DNA from: Leptoclinus maculatus
Lineage: Eukaryota > Chordata > Actinopteri > Perciformes > Stichaeidae
NCBI GenBank assembly: GCA_032191485.1
Contig: JAVDOI010000009.1
Coordinates: 19,890,343 to 19,954,342 of the forward strand
DNA: 64,000 bases
Reading direction: 5' to 3'
Part shown: positions 58,437 to 64,000 of the stretch, one piece after another
Layout of the letters: each line of letters begins with the position of its first letter
Position numbering within the stretch: position 1 is the stretch's first letter
Notes under the pieces: generated by a model
Told to the model about the DNA's origin: nothing
Seen by the model: only the letters and a program-made list of their open reading frames with translations
Database searches by the model: none
Made by a program: the position numbers and the translations under genes

Positions 58437-59832
58437 CAAGAGGTGAGGGGAAGTGGAGAAATTAAAAACACAAAACCTTTGTCTCTCAGCGACCACACAC
58501 ACAAACTGACAAGGTAAAGGGGCCCTCAGGAGCTGCACCTGGAAATGGCCAGACTCATCTAATGTCATTCCTCAGAGATTAGGGCCACGCTCGCCTAAGT
58601 TTTCCACCTGGGACGAGTAAAGAAATATGGCTGCTAACAGAGTTTCAATCATATAGAACAAATTTATTCCAAATTGTTTTTCATTTATGTTCTGCATGTT
58701 CTTGTTGGAAAGTGAACAGAGAGAAAACGCTGACATCGGGAGTTCATTTGCACTTCTCCTACCTGTAGGCTATACAAGGAGCATCTGGCACAGCGCGCTA
58801 AAACATGAAATTTAATCTTGTAATGTGGTTGGAAAAGGTTTCCTCGCGTGTAGATTCAAGTCCGGGAAGTAAGAAGGGAGTGTACTCAGCCGGTTCTGGC
58901 AAGTTACAGTAAAGTCTGGATGTAAAATAGACTCAATTGAATTCCAATTGGTTTCACTGAAGGAGTTTGCAGATTCTATTTGGAACCTGTTGGCAAGGCG
59001 TATTAACTTTGTATTGCCACTTTACACTAAAGTGTATGAATTGATCAAGTGGATTTAATGAGTCTGGCTCTTTTCTTTCCCAGCTGGGAGGCTCTACTCA
59101 GGTTAGACGACACATTTCTATACACACCAGGGGCCCTGTTCCACAAAGGTCTGATGATCTAATGTAATCTTCGCTCAGCTGAATGTTGCAATGCTCATCA
59201 GGTTTATAGTTGTATGAACATTGTCTGCTGGTTTTGCCATAGCTAGTGGTTGTTACACAGAGGAGGCTGAGAAAAGCTGAACTTCATATAAAACGCAGAG
59301 ATGATTGTCAGTTTCCATCAGAGTATTTCAAGCCTCAATACAAAGTTAAAATGTGATGTAATACAGAGCTAATATCTGTCTAATTATCTGTCTTATCCAC
59401 AAAATATAAAAGTGCTAAGTGCAAAGTTATTGTCTATATATGCCAATTGCAAAATGTTGCACAATGAAGAAATTATTACATAAGCATATCAAGATATCAT
59501 TTATTTGTCCCCATGGGGGAACTTGCTCTGGACTCTTCTACAATAAATTAACACATAAACATGACAGAGCAACAACACACATAAAAAGAACAGATATATA
59601 ACCAGCAGCACACATCATAAAACCACCACGCCTAGAAGAAATAAAGCATAAGACACAATGTCTGAGTGATCACATCCAGCATCACTGCTAGGTGTGGTCA
59701 TAAGTGGTATCTGTTGCACATAGAACCAACCCAACATCAACATCACAGTGTACTGACACAACTTGGAGTACAGTACAGTACATCACAGGAGCAGGATGAG
59801 ATTTGAAACCTCCAAATGTCGATTATCTAAAC
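58434..59832. other. Unassigned stretch
   Basis: 58500-58640 looks unique and repeat-free. 59494-59535 (TCATTTATTTGTCCCCATGG, GGGAACTTG) resembles common fish repeat tails. The last eight bases before 59833 (ATCTAAAC) are the following hAT's target duplication. Confidence 0.35.
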
Positions 59833-60980
59833 CAGGGGTCACTAATTGGCAGACCGCGGTCCGGATCCGGACCCAGACGCCGTTGTATCCGGACCCAGGA
59901 CCTAAACCCGATAGATAATTGAGAATTATTACATTTTGACGGAGCGCTTCTATTTTAAGCGGCGCAGCTTTCCAGCATTTACGGCACTTGTTCAGCGGTG
60001 CGGGAAACACACCGACCAATGCGTTGTAAATCACATCACGTGATGCAGCTCAGCCAATCAAATATGAGTATTCTGACAAGTTTCCTGACTCAAGTGAGAT
60101 GTTCACACACCGTGACACACGGGGGAGAGACGAGGAAATAGTAAGAAGAGCAGGAGAGAAGTTGCGTGTGTACAAGAAGTTAATTCACAAGACGTACTCC
60201 AAAGAGAGAGAAGTGGTCAGACCAGAGTCTTTAACCAAGAATGGACAGACTGGTATAGGTGAATTCTTACCACGGGCAGTTTAAAAACAGTAGATATGCC
60301 TCATATTGAGCAAACGTATCCACTCACATCAGAAATGAAGACACAGAAAATAAACCTAAGAGCCCAATATGATCAGAATCCTGACACATGAATTGACTGA
60401 CCAATGATGTGAACAGAGAGGAATAGAGCTGAAACGAGTGGTTTAATAACCACAGATAAAGTCCATGCACACTAATTTATCTTGTTAGAAGATGAGAAAA
60501 TATAATATATATAATATCGTGGCTTTTTTTATTGACATCACTTCACACCTGAATGAACTGAATTTGAAGCTGCAGAACAAATCAGTGAAATAGATTTTTC
60601 GAAAATTAAGTTCTTTATTTTAAGATGCACATTTTTCAAAAGCTTTCTGTAATTTATCCCTTAATCCAGCCCTTATTTTACTTGAAATGAGAAGAACATT
60701 TATTCATGTATTTCTATGTATTATTTATAATCTATCCAGTAAAATTTGAAAACTGAGAATAATAATTGTTAAAATATAATTGATTCTTTATTTGATTTGA
60801 CAGTTGTTGACTACACAGAGACGTTGTTACTACTACTAGGCTTCTTGAAATACACATATATATATATATATATATATGGCACTAAATAGTGCAAGTTAGA
60901 TATTATTGTAATGTTCCGGACCTTTGCACGAGGAGATTTTCTCAATCTGGACCTTTTGGAAATGTAATTGAATACCCCTG
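59833..60980 (+). mobile_element. hAT element with exact 8-bp TSD
   Basis: Begins CAGGGGTCACTAATTGGCAG and ends TTGAATACCCCTG. ATCTAAAC flanks it on both sides (59825-59832, 60981-60988). Subterminal GGTCCGGATCCGGACCC (59866-59882) is a palindromic motif known from this type of fish hAT. 1148 bp with no transposase; the 61-codon frame at 60099-60284 has no recognised domain. A TA microsatellite lies at 60858-60877. Confidence 0.9.
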
Positions 60981-60988
60981 ATCTAAAC

Positions 60989-63079
60989 TATACATTTGAA
61001 AGATTAGCACAATATTTGATAGCGGTTAAAAGAGGAATTGAACAACAATTGAAAATCTTATTTTTGCTCATATCCAGTGATTTTTGACATCACACCAGTT
61101 TCCAATTTGGCCAAAAAATTATATGACATGTTTTCGGGGGTTTGTGGTGACACTATTATATAATTTCATTACAAAATAAAAAAGAATCAGGTCAAAACAT
61201 AATTCTACCAATTTTCACTGGAAATGTAAGGGAACATTTCTTAGGAAAATAAAAAAAATATTAAAAAGCGATGTGCAGTCATTATTTTCTACAGAGAGCA
61301 GAGGGCCACTGTGAACTCAGATATTGAAACATGTCCAAGCAGCTTACACCTTTAAAGTGTTAACCTTTGTGAGGAATTTAAGTTTTAAAGCGCTCTAAAT
61401 TATGGATATTATGTGATACAGTGTATTTACTTGTAGAAGTGTGTTTGAGTGCCTGTAAGAGAGGGGGTTTGAGGAATGTGCTGAGAGCGGGGGTTGGAAG
61501 AAGTGGCTGGGTGAGGTGTCAACAGGTCAAGAGCCAAGGAGGGGCTTGTTGGACTTCAGCCAATCATTGAGCTGATCGATGAGCTGAGAAATGTAACTTT
61601 GGAGGGACAAAGGATCTTCGAATTGCAGGAGAGCCTCAGACCTCCTCCTGACTATGGGGCAACAGTCTGTCATGTGGCCCGGATGGGGCCTCACTTTCAT
61701 GATATATATATATATGCATTTTGTAATTCATAGTGTGATTCAGTTTGTAACAGCATTTGCTTTCATTAGTATATTAAATTCCTTTTGATTTTAACTCAAA
61801 CCAGTTGATTTGGTCCTGCTTGCTGATGAAAGAAAGAGAGCAATGGGGGGGGGGGGCTGCTTCTTCTCCTCTGTGGGCTTGTTCTCCTCTGTTTGAGAGA
61901 ATTTTGAACATCACACCTTGCATCTGATTTGTCTTGAGCTCATACGCAACAGAGAATAATAAGTTCCCCAGGACCCAAGAAAAGCCTCATTATCAAGCTG
62001 AATTTGTTTCTGAAAAGGTATTTCATCTTGTGAAGCTTCTATAGTCAAATGTTGAGTGAACCTCTATGGAGAGGAAAATAGTTTTTTCTTTATGATCTGC
62101 AGATAAATAGCTCATGAGCTGCTATGATGGCTAGTTGATATATTTTTTTTCTTTAATTAAGAATAATTTTCACAATAAACGTCTATGATAAGCTATTTTC
62201 TCTGTTTGTTATAATGACGAAATATGATTATATGCTGAATGTAATGTTCATATAAAATGAAGAACAAAATGACCGTAGACTTCTGATGAACATAATCTTT
62301 AAAGTTCTTGAAGATTTCATCAGATTTAAAAGATTGCAGCTGCTTTTTTTGTGTGCGTGTGCGTGTGTGTGTTTGTGTCTGAGAGAGAGAGAAAAACAGA
62401 GCTACTACAGTAGGCATAGTAACATAGCATCTTCTTATCGCAGCTATTATCTTGCAATACTCTTAGTATCATTTGATCTTACATTCATATGGGGAGAAAT
62501 TAATCAGAGCCCCTGACCCCCATGCAGGGACATGATTCTTTCCATCTGTTATCTGTAACCTCTCATGGTTGCAGGATGCTGGAGCCATTATTTTGGTTGG
62601 CCTTCAGTCTGTCACACACAGCTGTTTACTGAATGAACAGGCAGTGCTGCGTTGTTGGAGGCTTGTTGTTTTGGGTACTGGTGAAACACGCAATATGATC
62701 CAGGAAGTTCAGATTGAGTAGATTCATGAGTTTGGAGGTTCAAGTTGCAGGTCTTGCATTGTGACAATCGTGAAGTAAACATTAGAAATACACACTTCAT
62801 ATTACAAAGTAATCTACCAGGAATGTGCGCTTGCACTTCTTTGATTAACCACAACAACGCCTTGCTGAATGATGTCACGTTGAGCCAATTTAAACTTTTT
62901 GCCTAGATGACCTTACATTTATTTGCCGTAAAACCTGTATGTTTGCACCCGCTGTGTGTGGCCGGACAGGCTCCATTCAAATGAATGAGAAGGCTGCTTT
63001 TTTCACACAGAGCTTAAGTCTGTAACCAGTCTAACACAGGAATAAATAGTAGGACATGGTTCTATTTTTTACTGCTATT
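60989..63079. other. Unassigned stretch
   Basis: Contains a TA run near 61702-61714, poly-G at 61845-61856 and a GT-rich segment near 62350-62375. An LTR-like section (61408-61830) was considered and rejected. Confidence 0.35.
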
Positions 63080-63854
63080 TAGGGCTGTCAAACGAATACC
63101 CTACATTTGAATCGTAAAAGAAAACAATAACTACAGGCACTGCGTAACTGGAGTCATACAATGTCACTTTTCACGAACTGAAAATGAAATGTACTGTTAA
63201 AAACAACCGTAATGATAGAGGAGAACTTGACAGGAGAGCGAGAGAGACACTGTGTCCTAACACCGATCAGCTGTGTGCTCTGGATCAGACTGGAGACGTT
63301 TCTACATTGGATGAGTTGTACTTGCTTGTATTCCCCATCAAATAAACTGTGCACACACTGCACTGCTCTGTTCACAGCTAAAGTTACTTTTAACTTCGTA
63401 CTAATCGTCTCTCTCTCTCTCGACTGGACACTCACTAACGTTTCACTGGACTTGGAATACGCTGAAACCCGGACAGATTATACCAGACAGTCGGCTCTCA
63501 GTGAGAAAGAAAAGGGTCAGAATTAGCATCCCTTTATACAATACAGCCAACAGCAAATAGGAAACTTTCAGGCTGTCTCCTTCAGCCAGCTGCCACCTTA
63601 TTTTGGTTTTTGTAGTATTGTATAGATAAGTCATCATTTTAACTTCATCAATCAGCTGTTCCTCGTCCATTGCGGTGCTTTCAAAATGAGCGACAGGAAT
63701 AAATATAAATAGTGCGTCCGACAAAGTTCAACTAAACCGTTAGGATTCGGGATCCTGGATGTAATGCGCAAAAATAGATACTTGAATAGTTGGAACCTGC
63801 ATGTTTTAATAAATAATATTCAAACAGAACTTTTGGCCAGGTTTTACAGCCCTA
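63080..63854. mobile_element. hAT-type non-autonomous element
   Basis: Starts TAGGGCTGTCAAACGAATA and closes GTTTTACAGCCCTA, giving TAGGGCTGT/ACAGCCCTA inverted ends of a widespread fish family. The flanking eight bases do not match well, so the duplication is decayed or the ends are slightly off. A diverged relative lies at 33873-34560. No recognised coding sequence. Confidence 0.6.
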
Positions 63855-64000
63855 CTCTTTTCTATAACAGTTGACCCGATGAGCTGCCATTTGTGGTGCG
63901 TTTCTGCTCCAAATATTCCCTTTCAGAGAAAGTGCTATAGAGGCTTTGCCAAACCTGACCCTGGTCTCAACTTTCCCCCCGACAGTGTCATCTTAATGTT
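63855..64000. other. Unassigned end of window
   Basis: No feature seen. Confidence 0.35.

Noticed and set aside
61408..61830. Possible solo LTR
   Set aside because: ATTAAA and a U5-like tail are present, but no convincing TG...CA pair with a target duplication could be placed.
63072..63862. 8-bp target duplication for the element at 63080
   Set aside because: CTGCTATT and CTCTTTTC match at only four positions.

Overview
This window is non-coding DNA from a ray-finned (teleost) fish. The evidence is the repeat content, since no host gene could be identified: teleost-type hAT elements with intact 8-bp target duplications, Gypsy-type LTRs, Jockey-group and L1-group LINE relics, pogo and Tc1 elements, very long (CA)n microsatellites and poly-G/poly-C runs. 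No convincing host exon, tRNA, rRNA or CRISPR array was seen. Almost every open frame is a repeat read-through or a degraded transposon gene.

Layout. 1-6260: a hAT non-autonomous copy (536-991), a solo LTR with a 4-bp duplication (1659-2063), microsatellites and dispersed repeats. 6266-9377: a complete, apparently very young LTR element with two 410-bp LTRs that look identical and a 5-bp target duplication. Its whole interior is one 755-codon minus-strand frame made mostly of five in-frame tandem arrays, with no pol genes. 9667-11106: a hAT element (8-bp duplication) carrying a second nested element. 13.5-17.4 kb: the start of an integrase-type transposon gene, a small hAT-like MITE, (AC)53 and a composite hAT relic. 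22.4-26.2 kb: two opposed pogo-type copies and a Tc1-like element with ~340-bp inverted arms. 27.3-29.7 kb: a promoter-like CRE/TATA block interrupted by a hAT with a transposase tail, then a solo LTR.

29.8-30.0 kb: a LINE reverse-transcriptase relic. 34.7-36.9 kb: one element split by another with a clear 8-bp duplication. 38.9-41.2 kb: an L1-group ORF2 relic. 43.7-44.2 kb and 52.2-55.6 kb: Jockey-group LINEs, including one LINE tail inserted in another LINE's ORF. 55976-56853: a TTAA-flanked element filled with a CCG motif repeated every 10-11 bp around a small TATA-driven frame. 57.4-58.6 kb: unique-looking DNA with three RFX-like X-boxes, the best candidate for host regulatory sequence. 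59833-60980 and 63080-63854: two further hAT-type elements.

The elements do not form a pathway. What they share is history: many are internally deleted and would need proteins from intact relatives to move, and the nestings give a relative order of insertion. Family names come from recognised motifs and termini, not database searches.
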